Positions 34,216-42,738 of a stretch of DNA of 64,000 bases are shown piece after piece. Within the stretch, counting starts at the first letter, position 1. Each line of letters opens with the position of its first letter. Position numbers and translations under genes: made by a program. The notes below the pieces were generated by a model. The model was not told the DNA's origin, ran no database searches, and saw nothing but the letters and a program-made list of their open reading frames with translations. This DNA is from Butyrivibrio hungatei NK4A153 (GTDB taxonomy: Bacteria > Bacillota > Clostridia > Lachnospirales > Lachnospiraceae), in assembly GCF_000424465.1 (NCBI RefSeq), contig NZ_KE384196.1, positions 1 through 64,000 of the forward strand, in the 5' to 3' direction.

Positions 34216-34270
34216 TTGCATTTGACAAGGGGGTATGCTACAATAAACCTGTTCTGACAAAAATTTGTCA
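34216..34270 (+). promoter_or_regulatory. Promoter and palindromic operator of the butyrate-pathway operon
   Basis: TTGCAT (34216-34221), 17 bp, extended -10 TGCTACAAT (34236-34244). A 7-bp palindrome TGACAAA-AA-TTTGTCA lies at 34255-34270, just after the predicted start at 34251, where a repressor would block transcription. It does not match the clostridial Rex box well; the regulator is unknown. Confidence 0.55.
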
Positions 34271-34340
34271 ATCAAAGGTTTTATTAAGAAAAATCGAATA
34301 ACGGACAGATAATTTTTTCAAAAAATGGAGGTAATACGTT

Positions 34341-35531
34341 ATGGCACAGAAAGTAGTATTAGCGGGCGCGTGTAGAACAGCTATCGGCAAGATGGGTGGA
34401 GCACTCAGCGGCACACCGGCAGCAGAGCTTGGTTCTATAGTTATCAAGGAAGCACTTAACCGTGCAGGTGTTAAGCCTGAACAGGTTGATGAAGTTCTTA
34501 TGGGTTGCGTAATCCAGGCAGGTCTTGGACAGAACGTAGCAAGACAGGCTTCAATCAAAGCCGGACTTCCTATCGAGACTCCTGCTGTAACTCTTAACGT
34601 AGTTTGCGGATCAGGTCTTAACTGTGTCAATATGGCAGCTGACCTTATCAAGGCCGGTGAGGCTGATATAGTAGTAGCAGGCGGAATGGAGAACATGTCT
34701 ATGGCTCCTTACGCACTTCCCAATGCACGTTTCGGATATCGTATGAACAACGGAACAGTTGTAGATACAATGGTAAACGATGCTCTTACAGATGCATTCA
34801 ATCACTATCACATGATGATAACAGCAGAGAATATCTGCGACAGATGGAACCTTACAAGAGAAGAGCTTGACGCATTTTCAGCAAATTCTCAGCAGAAGTG
34901 CGAGAAGGCTATGGCTGAAGGCAAGTTCAACGACGAGATCGTTCCCGTTCCCGTTAAGGTTAAAAAAGAAATGGTAGACTTCAAGGTTGATGAGGGCCCT
35001 CGTGCCGGCACAACAGCTGAGTCACTTTCAAAGCTTAAGTGCTGCTCAGGTAAGGAAGGCGGACTTGTAACAGCAGGTAACGCTTCAGGTATCAACGACG
35101 GTGCAGCAGCAATCGTTGTTATGAGCGAAGAGAAGGCTAAAGAGCTCGGAATCAAGCCTATGGCTACATGGGTTGGCGGAGCACTTGCAGGTGTTGAGCC
35201 CGAGGTTATGGGTATCGGACCTGTTGCAGCTACAAACAAAGTTCTTAAGAAGACAGGACTTTCACTTGACAATATCGATCTTATCGAGGCTAACGAGGCA
35301 TTTGCAGCACAGTCTGTTGCAGTAGCTAAGGACCTTGGATTCGATATGAACAAGGTTAATGTAAACGGTGGCGCTATCGCACTCGGACATCCCGTAGGAG
35401 CTTCAGGATGCCGTATCCTTGTAACTCTTCTTCACGAGATGGGCAGAAGAGCAGATGCTAAGAAGGGTCTTGCAACTCTTTGCATCGGTGGCGGAATGGG
35501 TTGCGCTACAATAGTTGAAAAGTACGAGTAA
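34341..35531 (+). CDS. thlA: Acetyl-CoA acetyltransferase (thiolase)
   Basis: 396 residues, full length, AATGGAGG before the start. Catalytic residues: nucleophilic Cys in [12 protein letters not shown] (about residue 90), His in [14 protein letters not shown] and the second Cys in [10 protein letters not shown]. It joins two acetyl-CoA to acetoacetyl-CoA, first step to butyryl-CoA. It leads the cluster thl-crt-hbd-bcd-etfB-etfA. Between it and crt is a 10-bp hairpin at 35553-35580 without a good U-tract, so read-through is likely. A close paralogue sits at 43550-44725. Confidence 0.95.
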   Translation: MAQKVVLAGACRTAIGKMGGALSGTPAAELGSIVIKEALNRAGVKPEQVDEVLMGCVIQAGLGQNVARQASIKAGLPIETPAVTLNVVCGSGLNCVNMAADLIKAGEADIVVAGGMENMSMAPYALPNARFGYRMNNGTVVDTMVNDALTDAFNHYHMMITAENICDRWNLTREELDAFSANSQQKCEKAMAEGKFNDEIVPVPVKVKKEMVDFKVDEGPRAGTTAESLSKLKCCSGKEGGLVTAGNASGINDGAAAIVVMSEEKAKELGIKPMATWVGGALAGVEPEVMGIGPVAATNKVLKKTGLSLDNIDLIEANEAFAAQSVAVAKDLGFDMNKVNVNGGAIALGHPVGASGCRILVTLLHEMGRRADAKKGLATLCIGGGMGCATIVEKYE

Positions 35532-35552
35532 TATAGGGAAGAAAATGTGTGA

Positions 35553-35580
35553 CGACTGCTGTGCTTGCACAGAGCAGTCG
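35553..35580 (+). other. Hairpin between thl and crt, possible attenuator or processing site
   Basis: CGACTGCT (35553-35560) pairs with AGCAGTCG (35573-35580), with GTGC/GCAC pairing inside. The following sequence TTATACATTT is a poor U-tract. The GCACAGAGCAG end resembles the hairpins repeated after hbd (GCACGAGAGCAG). Confidence 0.55.
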
Positions 35581-35646
35581 TTATACATTTGATGACCGCG
35601 TATATCACGAAAAAATATAAATTGAATATTCAAAGGAGATAAAGAC

Positions 35647-36441
35647 ATGAGTTTTGTAAATTGCGAAGTTAAAGACAAGATCGCTGTTATTACAATCAAT
35701 CGTCCTGAAGCACTCAATGCACTTAACTCACAGGTACTTGATGACCTTAATGCTGCTTTTGACAGCATCGACGTTAATGTTGTAAGAGCTGTTGTTCTTA
35801 CAGGTGCAGGCGAAAAGTCTTTTGTTGCAGGTGCCGATATCGGAGAGATGAGCACACTCACAAAGGCTGAGGGTGAAGCTTTCGGTAAGAAAGGTAACGA
35901 CGTATTCCGTAAGATCGAAGAGTTCCCGCTTCCTGTTATCGCTGCAGTTAACGGATTCGCTCTTGGCGGCGGATGCGAGATTTCGATGAGCTGTGATATT
36001 CGTATCTGCTCAGAGAACGCTATGTTTGGTCAGCCTGAGGTTGGTCTCGGAATCACACCCGGATTTGGCGGAACACAGAGACTTGCACGTCTTATCGGTG
36101 CAGGAATGGCTAAGCAGCTTATCTACACAGCACGTAACATCAAAGCAGACGAGGCTTACAGAATCGGTCTTGTTAATGCCGTATATCCGCAGGAAGAGCT
36201 CCTTGCAGCTGCTGAGAAGATGGCATCACAGATCGCTGCAAATGCACCTATCGCTGTTCGTGCTTGCAAGAAGGCTATCAACGATGGACTTCAGACAGAC
36301 ATCGATGCTGCACTTGTAATCGAAGAGAAGCTCTTTGGTTCTTGCTTCGAGACAGAGGATCAGAAAGAGGGAATGGCTAACTTCCTCAGAAAGAAAGACG
36401 ATCCGAAGAAGGTTAAAGTTGTAGATTTTAAAAATGCATAA
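35647..36441 (+). CDS. crt: 3-Hydroxybutyryl-CoA dehydratase (crotonase)
   Basis: 264 residues of the enoyl-CoA hydratase family, AAAGGAG upstream. Oxyanion-hole segments are FVAGADIGEMSTLTKAE and GFALGGGCEISMSCDIRI; the catalytic Glu pair lies in MFGQPEVGLGITPGFGGTQRL. It dehydrates 3-hydroxybutyryl-CoA to crotonyl-CoA in the cytoplasm. The stop codon is followed at once by a two-hairpin repeat element (36442-36513) before hbd. Confidence 0.95.
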   Translation: MSFVNCEVKDKIAVITINRPEALNALNSQVLDDLNAAFDSIDVNVVRAVVLTGAGEKSFVAGADIGEMSTLTKAEGEAFGKKGNDVFRKIEEFPLPVIAAVNGFALGGGCEISMSCDIRICSENAMFGQPEVGLGITPGFGGTQRLARLIGAGMAKQLIYTARNIKADEAYRIGLVNAVYPQEELLAAAEKMASQIAANAPIAVRACKKAINDGLQTDIDAALVIEEKLFGSCFETEDQKEGMANFLRKKDDPKKVKVVDFKNA

Positions 36442-36513
36442 AGTAATCACTTGGCGAGGTTTTATCGAGCCTAGTGTACTACTTTGTTCCGGCGAGCGAA
36501 GCGAGAGCGGAAC
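36442..36513 (+). repeat. Two-hairpin intergenic element, copy A (crt-hbd)
   Basis: Hairpin 1: AGTA/TACT and CACT/AGTG outer pairs, a T-T mismatch, GGC/GCC, loop GAGGTTTTATCGA (36442-36480). Hairpin 2: GTTCCG/CGGAAC, internal loop GCGA/GAGAG, GC/GC with a GAA loop (36486-36513). Same architecture as copies at 37441, 38828, 49821 and (hairpin 2) 50134, with paired base changes. Confidence 0.8.
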
Positions 36514-36569
36514 TTCCGATAGGGAAATAGTATATACACATAATAATTTATATATAGGAGGATTTTATA

Positions 36570-37442
36570 ATGAAAGTAGCTGTTATTGGCGCAGGTACAA
36601 TGGGCTCAGGAATTGCTCAGACTTTTGCTCAGGCTGAGAGCGTAGAGAAAGTATATCTTTGCGATATCAAGACTGAGTTTGCAGAAGGCGGATTTGCTAA
36701 GATCAAGAAGGGACTTGATAAGCAGGTTGCTAAGGGAAAGAAGACTCAGGAAGAGGCTGACAAGATCACAGGAAAGATTCAGACAGGTCTTAACGACATC
36801 TGTGCTGATGCTGATCTTGTAGTTGAGGCTGCTCTTGAGGTTATGGATATCAAGAAGAACCTCTTCAAAGAGCTTCAGGATAACATCGTTAAGAATCCTG
36901 ATTGCATCTTTGCATCAAACACATCATCACTTTCAATCACAGAGATCGGATCGGGACTTACAAAGCCTATCATCGGTATGCACTTCTTCAATCCCGCTCC
37001 TGTTATGAAGCTTGTTGAAGTTATCCAGGGTGCAAACACACCTGCAGATATGGTTGACAAGATCAAGAAGATTTCTGAGGATCTCGGAAAGACTCCTGTA
37101 CAGGTTAACGAGGCAGCAGGATTCGTTGTTAACAGAATTCTTGTTCCTATGATCAACGAAGGTATCTTCGTATATTCAGAAGGTGTTTCAGATATCCAGG
37201 GTATCGACACAGCTATGAAGCTTGGATGTAACCATCCTATGGGACCCCTTGAGCTTGGTGACTACATCGGACTTGATATCGTTCTTGCTATCATGGATGT
37301 TCTTTACTCAGAGACAGGCGATTCTAAGTATCGTGCTTGCCCTCTTCTTCGTAAGATGGTTCGTGGTAAGCAGCTCGGTGTTAAGACTGGAATCGGCTTC
37401 TACAATTACGCAGACGGAAACAAGGTGCCTACTGATAAGTAA
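36570..37442 (+). CDS. hbd: 3-Hydroxybutyryl-CoA dehydrogenase
   Basis: 290 residues. NAD loop [16 protein letters not shown] at the N-terminus; the catalytic His and Glu of the family are in [18 protein letters not shown]; the helical C-terminal dimerisation domain starts near residue 185 ([31 protein letters not shown]). It reduces acetoacetyl-CoA to 3-hydroxybutyryl-CoA. Flanked on both sides by the intergenic hairpin elements. TATAGGAGG precedes the ATG. Confidence 0.95.
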   Translation: MKVAVIGAGTMGSGIAQTFAQAESVEKVYLCDIKTEFAEGGFAKIKKGLDKQVAKGKKTQEEADKITGKIQTGLNDICADADLVVEAALEVMDIKKNLFKELQDNIVKNPDCIFASNTSSLSITEIGSGLTKPIIGMHFFNPAPVMKLVEVIQGANTPADMVDKIKKISEDLGKTPVQVNEAAGFVVNRILVPMINEGIFVYSEGVSDIQGIDTAMKLGCNHPMGPLELGDYIGLDIVLAIMDVLYSETGDSKYRACPLLRKMVRGKQLGVKTGIGFYNYADGNKVPTDK

Positions 37443-37609
37443 TCACCTGGCGGCTGTGAGAACCTGACGAGGTAATTTCGAGTCTGGTTCGAACGTGTTA
37501 CGCCGAGTAAAACGAGGTGTAACTTCTGCTTTTGTAAGCACGAGAGCAGAACCTCTGCTTTTTAAGTATGAGAGCAGAACTTCTGCTTTTGTAAGCACGA
37601 GAGCAGAAC
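37441..37609 (+). repeat. Two-hairpin intergenic element, copy B, plus three tandem hairpins (hbd-bcd)
   Basis: A degenerate start (TAATCACCTGGCG, 37440-37452) leads to hairpin 1, GAACC/GGTTC, T-T mismatch, GAC/GTC, loop GAGGTAATTTCGA (37460-37490). Hairpin 2 is GTTAC/GTAAC (37497-37523). Three tandem hairpins follow, TTCTGCT...AGCAGAA at 37524-37551, CTCTGCT...AGCAGAA at 37553-37579 and TTCTGCT...AGCAGAA at 37581-37608. Confidence 0.75.
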
Positions 37610-37661
37610 CTCATTATGAAAAATAATTATTATTTAAAGAAAAAATTTGGAGGAAATTATA

Positions 37662-38822
37662 ATGGATTTTCAGCTTGATCAGCAACATGAAATGGCGAGA
37701 GCTCTTTTCAAAGAATTCGCAGAAAAAGAAGTTAAGCCACATGCAATAGACGTTGATGAGACAGAGGAATTCCCTATCGAAACTGTAAAGAAAATGCAGA
37801 AATTCGGTTTCATGGGTATTCCGATTCCCAAGGAGTACGGCGGACAGGGATGTGATCCCCTTACATACGCTATGTGTGTAGAGGAGCTTGCTAAAGTATG
37901 CGGTACTACAGCAGTTATCGTATCAGCTCACACATCACTTTGCTGTGACCCTATCATGACATATGGTACAGAAGAGCAGAAGCAGAAGTACCTTGTTCCC
38001 CTTGCAAAGGGTGAGAAACTTGGTGCTTTCGGTCTTACAGAGCCCATGGCAGGAACAGATGCTCAGGGTGTTCAGACTAAGGCTGTTCTTACAGAAGATG
38101 GTAAAGAGTGGATCCTTAACGGTTCTAAGTGCTTTATCACAAACGGTGAGGTTGCTGATGTTTACATCATCATCGCTTACACAGATATCGTAGAAGATAA
38201 GAAGGGAAGAAAGCAGAAGAAGTTCTCAGCATTCATCGTTGAGAAGGGAACTCCCGGATTCACATTCGGAACAAAGGAGAACAAGATGGGTATCCGTGGT
38301 TCTTCTACATACGAGCTTATCTTCCAGGATTGCCATATTCCTGCTGAGAACCTTCTCGGTGCTCGCGGAAAGGGCTTCAATATCGCAATGCACACTCTTG
38401 ACGGCGGACGTATCGGTATCGCTGCTCAGGCTCTTGGTATTGCTGAAGGCGCACTTGACAGAACTGTTGAGTACGTTAAGGAGAGAAAGCAGTTCGGAAG
38501 ATCGATCGGCGCTTTCCAGAACACACAGTTCCAGCTTGCTAACATGGCTACACAGTGTGAAGCTGCAAGGCTTCTTGTATATCAGGCTGCTGATGCAAAG
38601 AAGAATCAGGCATACTACGGCGTAGAAGCTGCTAAGGCTAAGCTTTATGCTGCAGAAGTTGCTATGGATGTTACAACAAAGGCTGTACAGCTTCACGGTG
38701 GTTACGGATACATCAGAGAGTACGAAGTAGAGCGCATGATGCGTGATGCTAAGATCACAGAGATCTACGAAGGAACATCAGAAGTTCAGAGAATGGTTAT
38801 CTCTGGCGCACTTTTGAAGTAA
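37662..38822 (+). CDS. bcd: Butyryl-CoA dehydrogenase
   Basis: 386 residues from the ATG at 37662 behind GGAGG (37649-37653). Acyl-CoA dehydrogenase fold: FAD-contact block [14 protein letters not shown] and [17 protein letters not shown] in the middle, the signature [22 protein letters not shown], and the catalytic base Glu in [15 protein letters not shown] near residue 367. With EtfAB it reduces crotonyl-CoA to butyryl-CoA and, in butyrate producers, couples this to ferredoxin reduction by electron bifurcation. Hairpin elements flank it on both sides. Confidence 0.95.
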   Translation: MDFQLDQQHEMARALFKEFAEKEVKPHAIDVDETEEFPIETVKKMQKFGFMGIPIPKEYGGQGCDPLTYAMCVEELAKVCGTTAVIVSAHTSLCCDPIMTYGTEEQKQKYLVPLAKGEKLGAFGLTEPMAGTDAQGVQTKAVLTEDGKEWILNGSKCFITNGEVADVYIIIAYTDIVEDKKGRKQKKFSAFIVEKGTPGFTFGTKENKMGIRGSSTYELIFQDCHIPAENLLGARGKGFNIAMHTLDGGRIGIAAQALGIAEGALDRTVEYVKERKQFGRSIGAFQNTQFQLANMATQCEAARLLVYQAADAKKNQAYYGVEAAKAKLYAAEVAMDVTTKAVQLHGGYGYIREYEVERMMRDAKITEIYEGTSEVQRMVISGALLK

Positions 38823-38827
38823 TCATA

Positions 38828-38903
38828 AGTAATCACTTGGCGAGGTCCTTTCGAGCCTAGTGTACTACTTAGTTCTGGCGAGCACGAAGTGCGAGAGCAG
38901 AAC
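38828..38903 (+). repeat. Two-hairpin intergenic element, copy C (bcd-etfB)
   Basis: Hairpin 1: AGTA/TACT, CACT/AGTG, T-T mismatch, GGC/GCC, loop GAGGTCCTTTCGA (38828-38866). Hairpin 2: GTTCTG/CAGAAC, internal loop GCGA/GAGAG, GCAC/GTGC with a GAA loop (38872-38903). Compared with copy A, the outer helix changes C-G to T-A and the inner helix gains two pairs. Confidence 0.82.
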
Positions 38904-38943
38904 TTCCTTATGAAGAACATAAGACTATAAAGGAGAAAAAATA

Positions 38944-39735
38944 ATGAAAATTGTAGTTTGCGTTAAGCAGGTTCCCGATACAAAGGGCGGCGTTAAATTC
39001 AAACCCGATGGAACATTGGATAGAGGTGCTATGCTTGCAATCATGAACCCTGATGATAAGGCAGGACTTGAAGCAGCACTTAGATTAAAAGATCAGTACG
39101 GCGCAGAGGTTACAGTTCTTACAATGGGACTTCCTAAGGCTGAGGCTGTACTTAGAGAAGCATTTGCTATGGGCGCTGACAAGGGAATCCTTGTAACAGA
39201 CAGAGTACTCGGCGGTGCTGACACATGGGCAACATCTTCAACTATCGCAGGTGCTATCAGAAACCTTGAGTATGATCTCATCATCACAGGCCGTCAGGCT
39301 ATCGATGGAGATACAGCTCAGGTTGGACCTCAGATCTCTGAGCACCTTAACCTTCCTGTTATCTCTTACGCAGAAGAGATCAAAGTTGATGAGAAGGCTA
39401 AGACTGTAGAAGTTAAGAGACAGTTCGAAGACAGATATCACATTGTAAAGGCTAAGATGCCTTGCCTTGTAACTGCTCTTTCAGAGCTCAACGAGCCCAG
39501 ATATATGACTCCCGGCGGAATTTTCGATGCTTTCGAGAAGGAAGTAACAGTTTGGGGCAGAGCAGATCTTAAGGACGTTGATGATTCTAACCTTGGACTT
39601 AAGGGATCACCTACACAGATTGCAAAGGCTTCTGACAAGGTTAAGAAGGGTCAGGGAGAGAAGGTTGTTCTTGACTCTGCTGATGAAGCAGTTGAATATC
39701 TGATGGGTAAGCTTGTAGAGAAGCATATCGTTTAA
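38944..39735 (+). CDS. etfB: Electron transfer flavoprotein, beta subunit
   Basis: 263 residues: KIVVCVKQVPDT at the start, NPDDKAGLEAALRLKD, the adenosine-phosphate loop VLTMGLPKAEAVLREAFAMGADKGILVTD, and the signature IITGRQAIDGDTAQVGPQISEHL. EtfB pairs with EtfA; in Bcd-linked complexes it carries the bifurcating FAD. Encoded between bcd and etfA (25-nt gap to etfA). Confidence 0.95.
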   Translation: MKIVVCVKQVPDTKGGVKFKPDGTLDRGAMLAIMNPDDKAGLEAALRLKDQYGAEVTVLTMGLPKAEAVLREAFAMGADKGILVTDRVLGGADTWATSSTIAGAIRNLEYDLIITGRQAIDGDTAQVGPQISEHLNLPVISYAEEIKVDEKAKTVEVKRQFEDRYHIVKAKMPCLVTALSELNEPRYMTPGGIFDAFEKEVTVWGRADLKDVDDSNLGLKGSPTQIAKASDKVKKGQGEKVVLDSADEAVEYLMGKLVEKHIV

Positions 39736-39760
39736 TTAACATAGGAAAAGGAGAAGCGTC

Positions 39761-40807
39761 ATGTCTTTAGAAGAATATAAAGGTGTATTTATCTTTGCTC
39801 AGCAGGTTGACAATGAAATTTCAAGCATTGCACTTGAGCTTCTGGGCAAAGCAAAGAATCTTGCAGAAGATCTTGATGAGAAGAAAGTTACTGCAGTATT
39901 ACTTGGAAGTGGAGTAAAGGGTCTTGTTGACGAGCTTGCACAGTACGGTGCTGACAGAGTTATCGTTGTTGACGATCCTGCTCTTAAGGATTACAGAACA
40001 GAGCCTTACACACACGCTCTTGCATCTGTTATCGATGAGTTCAAGCCTGAGATCCTCCTTGTTGGTGCTACAGCAATCGGTAGAGATCTTGGTCCCAGAG
40101 TATCATCAAGAGTACATACAGGACTTACAGCTGACTGTACAAGTCTTGAGATCGGTGATTTCCCGATCAATCCTGTTCCGAATCAGGAGCAGAAGCACAA
40201 ACAGCTTCTTATGACACGTCCTGCATTCGGTGGAAACACAATCGCTACAATCGCATGTCCTGACTTCCGTCCTCAGATGGCTACAGTACGTCCGGGCGTT
40301 ATGCAGAAGATTGATCCTATCAAGGGTGCTAAGGCAGAAGTTGTTGAATTCAATCCCGGATTCGAAGAGAACAATTGCTATACAGAGATCGTTAAGATCG
40401 TAAAGGAAGCTACAAGCGTAGCTGATATCCAGGCTGCTAAGATCCTCGTATCAGGTGGTCGTGGAGTTGGTTCTGCAGAGAACTTCAAGCTTCTTGATGA
40501 CCTTGCAGAGGTTCTTAACGGAACAGTATCATGTTCACGTGCCGTTGTAGATTCAGGCTGGAAGCCCAAGGATCTTCAGGTTGGACAGACAGGTAAGACT
40601 GTTCGTCCCGCACTTTACTTTGCAATTGGTATTTCAGGTGCTATCCAGCACGTTGCAGGTATGGAAGAGTCAGACATCATCATCGCTATCAACAAAGATG
40701 AGAATGCTCCTATCTTTGACGTAGCTGATTACGGTGTAGTAGGAGATCTTAACAAGATCCTTCCTGTACTCACAAAGAAGATTAAGGAAGCTCTTGCAAA
40801 CAAGTAA
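39761..40807 (+). CDS. etfA: Electron transfer flavoprotein, alpha subunit
   Basis: 348 residues. The N-terminal domain is like EtfB (GADRVIVVDD, ILLVGATAIGRDLGPRVSSRV, LTADCTSLEI). The C-terminal FAD domain has SGGRGVGSAENFKLLDDLAE, CSRAVVDSGWKPKDLQVGQTGKTV and the flavin signature LYFAIGISGAIQHVAGM...IIAINKDENAPIFDVADYGVVGD. It shuttles electrons to Bcd. Last gene of the cluster; a strong terminator follows at 40814-40851. Confidence 0.95.
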   Translation: MSLEEYKGVFIFAQQVDNEISSIALELLGKAKNLAEDLDEKKVTAVLLGSGVKGLVDELAQYGADRVIVVDDPALKDYRTEPYTHALASVIDEFKPEILLVGATAIGRDLGPRVSSRVHTGLTADCTSLEIGDFPINPVPNQEQKHKQLLMTRPAFGGNTIATIACPDFRPQMATVRPGVMQKIDPIKGAKAEVVEFNPGFEENNCYTEIVKIVKEATSVADIQAAKILVSGGRGVGSAENFKLLDDLAEVLNGTVSCSRAVVDSGWKPKDLQVGQTGKTVRPALYFAIGISGAIQHVAGMEESDIIIAINKDENAPIFDVADYGVVGDLNKILPVLTKKIKEALANK

Positions 40808-40813
40808 AAAAGT

Positions 40814-40851
40814 GCTCCACGAACCCCCTAGGGGGCTTGTGGAGCGTTTTT
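40814..40851 (+). terminator. Terminator of the butyrate-pathway operon
   Basis: GCTCCAC (40814-40820) pairs with GTGGAGC (40839-40845), with CCCCCTAGGGGG pairing in the loop, then TTTTTA. Confidence 0.9.
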
Positions 40852-40909
40852 ATTCTGCCGTATACTCATTTATGGTGTTAAAAAAATAACAGTATTGGAG
40901 GATATGGCT

Positions 40910-41920
40910 ATGCATATGGCGGACGCATTGGTTGCTCCGGCGGTTGCCGGAACGATGTATGTATTATCTACAGGAGCAGCCGGAGTTTCTGTAAAGAAGG
41001 TAAGAGAGGAAAGTGATGAATCCAAGATCCCGGTAATGGGAGTTATGGGAGCATTCGTATTTGCTACACAGATGCTTAATTTCACAATCCCCGGTACAGG
41101 TTCATCGGGACATCTTTGCGGAGGTATGATGCTCTCAGCGATGCTCGGACCATTCGCGGGATTTCTTACAATGATAGGAGTGCTGCTGGTTCAGTGCCTG
41201 TTGTTTGCAGACGGCGGACTGATGGCGCTTGGATGTAATATCTGGAATATGGCGTTCTACGGGTGCTTTATCGGATCTCTTTTGATATGGCGTCCCATCA
41301 TGAAGAAAGGCGCTACGAAAATAAAAATTGCACTTGCATCGATACTTGGATGTGTTCTGACATTGCAGCTTGGAGCATTCTCGGTTACTATGGAGACATT
41401 GATATCGGGAATCACTGAACTTCCTTTTTCGACTTTTGTTGCAACAATGCAGCCAATCCACCTTGCAATAGGATTCGTGGAAGGGCTTATCACATCTGCG
41501 GTTCTTATATTTATACATGAAGCAAGACCTGAACTTCTCTGGGGAATCGGCGAGAGCACAGAGAAAAGGGATGCTAAGCTTTCATTTAAGAAAACAATCA
41601 TTACGATAGCGGTAGCAGCAGCACTTTGCGGCGGCGTTGTTTCACTTTTTGCATCTGCATTCCCTGACGGACTTGAGTGGTCCATGGAGCAGGTTGCAGG
41701 AACAACAGAGCTTGAAGCTCAGGGACAGGCTTACGAGACAGCGGAAGCAATCCAAGAGACGACATCTCTTTTGCCCGATTATGCATTCCCCGACAGCGAA
41801 GCGGCAGCGGGAACAAGCTTTTCGGGAATTGTCGGAGCGCTTATCGTTGCCGGACTTTCAGCAGCTTGCTGCTATGCATTCAGATTCTTTAGAAGAAAGA
41901 CTGAGACTCAGACAGCTTAA
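40910..41920 (+). CDS. cbiM: Cobalt/nickel ECF transporter S component CbiM with fused PDGLE domain
   Basis: 336 residues from the ATG at 40910, eight nt after GGAGG; an ATG six nt earlier is too close to the site. The start MHMADALV places His at position 2, the N-terminal metal-binding residue of CbiM/NikM. Family blocks: PGTGSSGHLCGGMML, LLFADGGLMALGCNIWNMAF and QPIHLAIGFVEGLITSA. After about residue 230 comes a CbiN-like PDGLE domain (FASAFPDGLEWSME) with a final membrane helix and RRK end. It recognises Co2+ or Ni2+; which one is not evident. The ATG of cbiQ overlaps its stop. Confidence 0.9.
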   Translation: MHMADALVAPAVAGTMYVLSTGAAGVSVKKVREESDESKIPVMGVMGAFVFATQMLNFTIPGTGSSGHLCGGMMLSAMLGPFAGFLTMIGVLLVQCLLFADGGLMALGCNIWNMAFYGCFIGSLLIWRPIMKKGATKIKIALASILGCVLTLQLGAFSVTMETLISGITELPFSTFVATMQPIHLAIGFVEGLITSAVLIFIHEARPELLWGIGESTEKRDAKLSFKKTIITIAVAAALCGGVVSLFASAFPDGLEWSMEQVAGTTELEAQGQAYETAEAIQETTSLLPDYAFPDSEAAAGTSFSGIVGALIVAGLSAACCYAFRFFRRKTETQTA

Positions 41921-42693
41921 TGGACAGTATTGAGAAAAAAATCTTAGAACTGAACAGACTACAAGACATTCAGCAGCGTTCTCATTGGATGAATAACCTT
42001 CATCCTTTGGGAAAGCTGCTTATTAGCATTATGTACATTTTTTTGGTGACGTCGGTTGGAAAGTACGATTTGGTCACGCTTATTCTTATGTCGGTGTACG
42101 TTATCTTTACCTTTATCATTGGCGAACTCTCGGTAAAAGAGGGAATCTACAGAATGAGACTGATCTTGCCGCTTGTAATGTTTGTGGGAGTGTTCAATCC
42201 TTTTTTTGACAAAAGCAGCGTGCCGGTCGCGGGCTTTGCGGTGCGCGGCGGGATAGTATCAATGGTCACGCTTGTCATCAAAGGACTGTACACGGTGTTT
42301 GCGGTCTATGCTCTTGTTGCGACGACTTCCATAGATGATATCTGTTACGCGCTTAGGAGCATCAAGGTGCCCAAGATAATCGTTATTGTCATAATGCTGA
42401 TATACAGATATATTGATGTTATGGCGGGCGAAGCGGACAGGATATACACTGCGTACAGGTTAAGGGCGCCGGGGCAAAAAGGCATCGAATACAGATCCTG
42501 GGGCACTCTGGTCGGACAGTGGCTTCTTCGCAGCATGGACAAGGCGCAGATTGTATATGAGAGTATGCTCCTTCGCGGATTTAGGGGCGATTTTATCCCT
42601 AAGAAAAAGGGGGTAAAAAAACTTGATGTGATATATCCGCTTGTCTGGGCAACAGTTCTTTTGCTCATAAGGTTTCATGTGTTTGGCGCATAA
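41920..42693 (+). CDS. cbiQ: ECF transporter T component CbiQ
   Basis: 257 residues with about five membrane segments. Starts at the ATG that shares its A with the stop of cbiM (TAATG). Features of T components: HPLGKLLISIMYI near residue 27, EADRIYTAYRLRAPGQKG and RSMDKAQIVYESMLLRGFRGDF near the C-terminus, the Ala-Arg-Gly type coupling helices that contact the ATPase. It couples CbiO ATP hydrolysis to metal uptake by CbiM. Confidence 0.92.
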   Translation: MDSIEKKILELNRLQDIQQRSHWMNNLHPLGKLLISIMYIFLVTSVGKYDLVTLILMSVYVIFTFIIGELSVKEGIYRMRLILPLVMFVGVFNPFFDKSSVPVAGFAVRGGIVSMVTLVIKGLYTVFAVYALVATTSIDDICYALRSIKVPKIIVIVIMLIYRYIDVMAGEADRIYTAYRLRAPGQKGIEYRSWGTLVGQWLLRSMDKAQIVYESMLLRGFRGDFIPKKKGVKKLDVIYPLVWATVLLLIRFHVFGA

Positions 42694-42738
42694 GCTTTGT
42701 GAATATGATGGGTAAAAATGGTTTGAGTGAGGTGCGTT

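Noticed and set aside
36434..36637. 67-residue frame across the crt-hbd spacer
   Set aside because: It runs through the hairpin element and into hbd in another frame; no ribosome site.
37524..37609. Three evenly spaced repeats considered as a CRISPR array
   Set aside because: The units are contiguous hairpins with no unique spacers, lie inside an operon and have no cas genes nearby.
40852..40909. NiCo or cobalamin riboswitch before cbiM
   Set aside because: Fewer than 60 nt lie between the upstream terminator and the start codon, and no matching motifs are seen.
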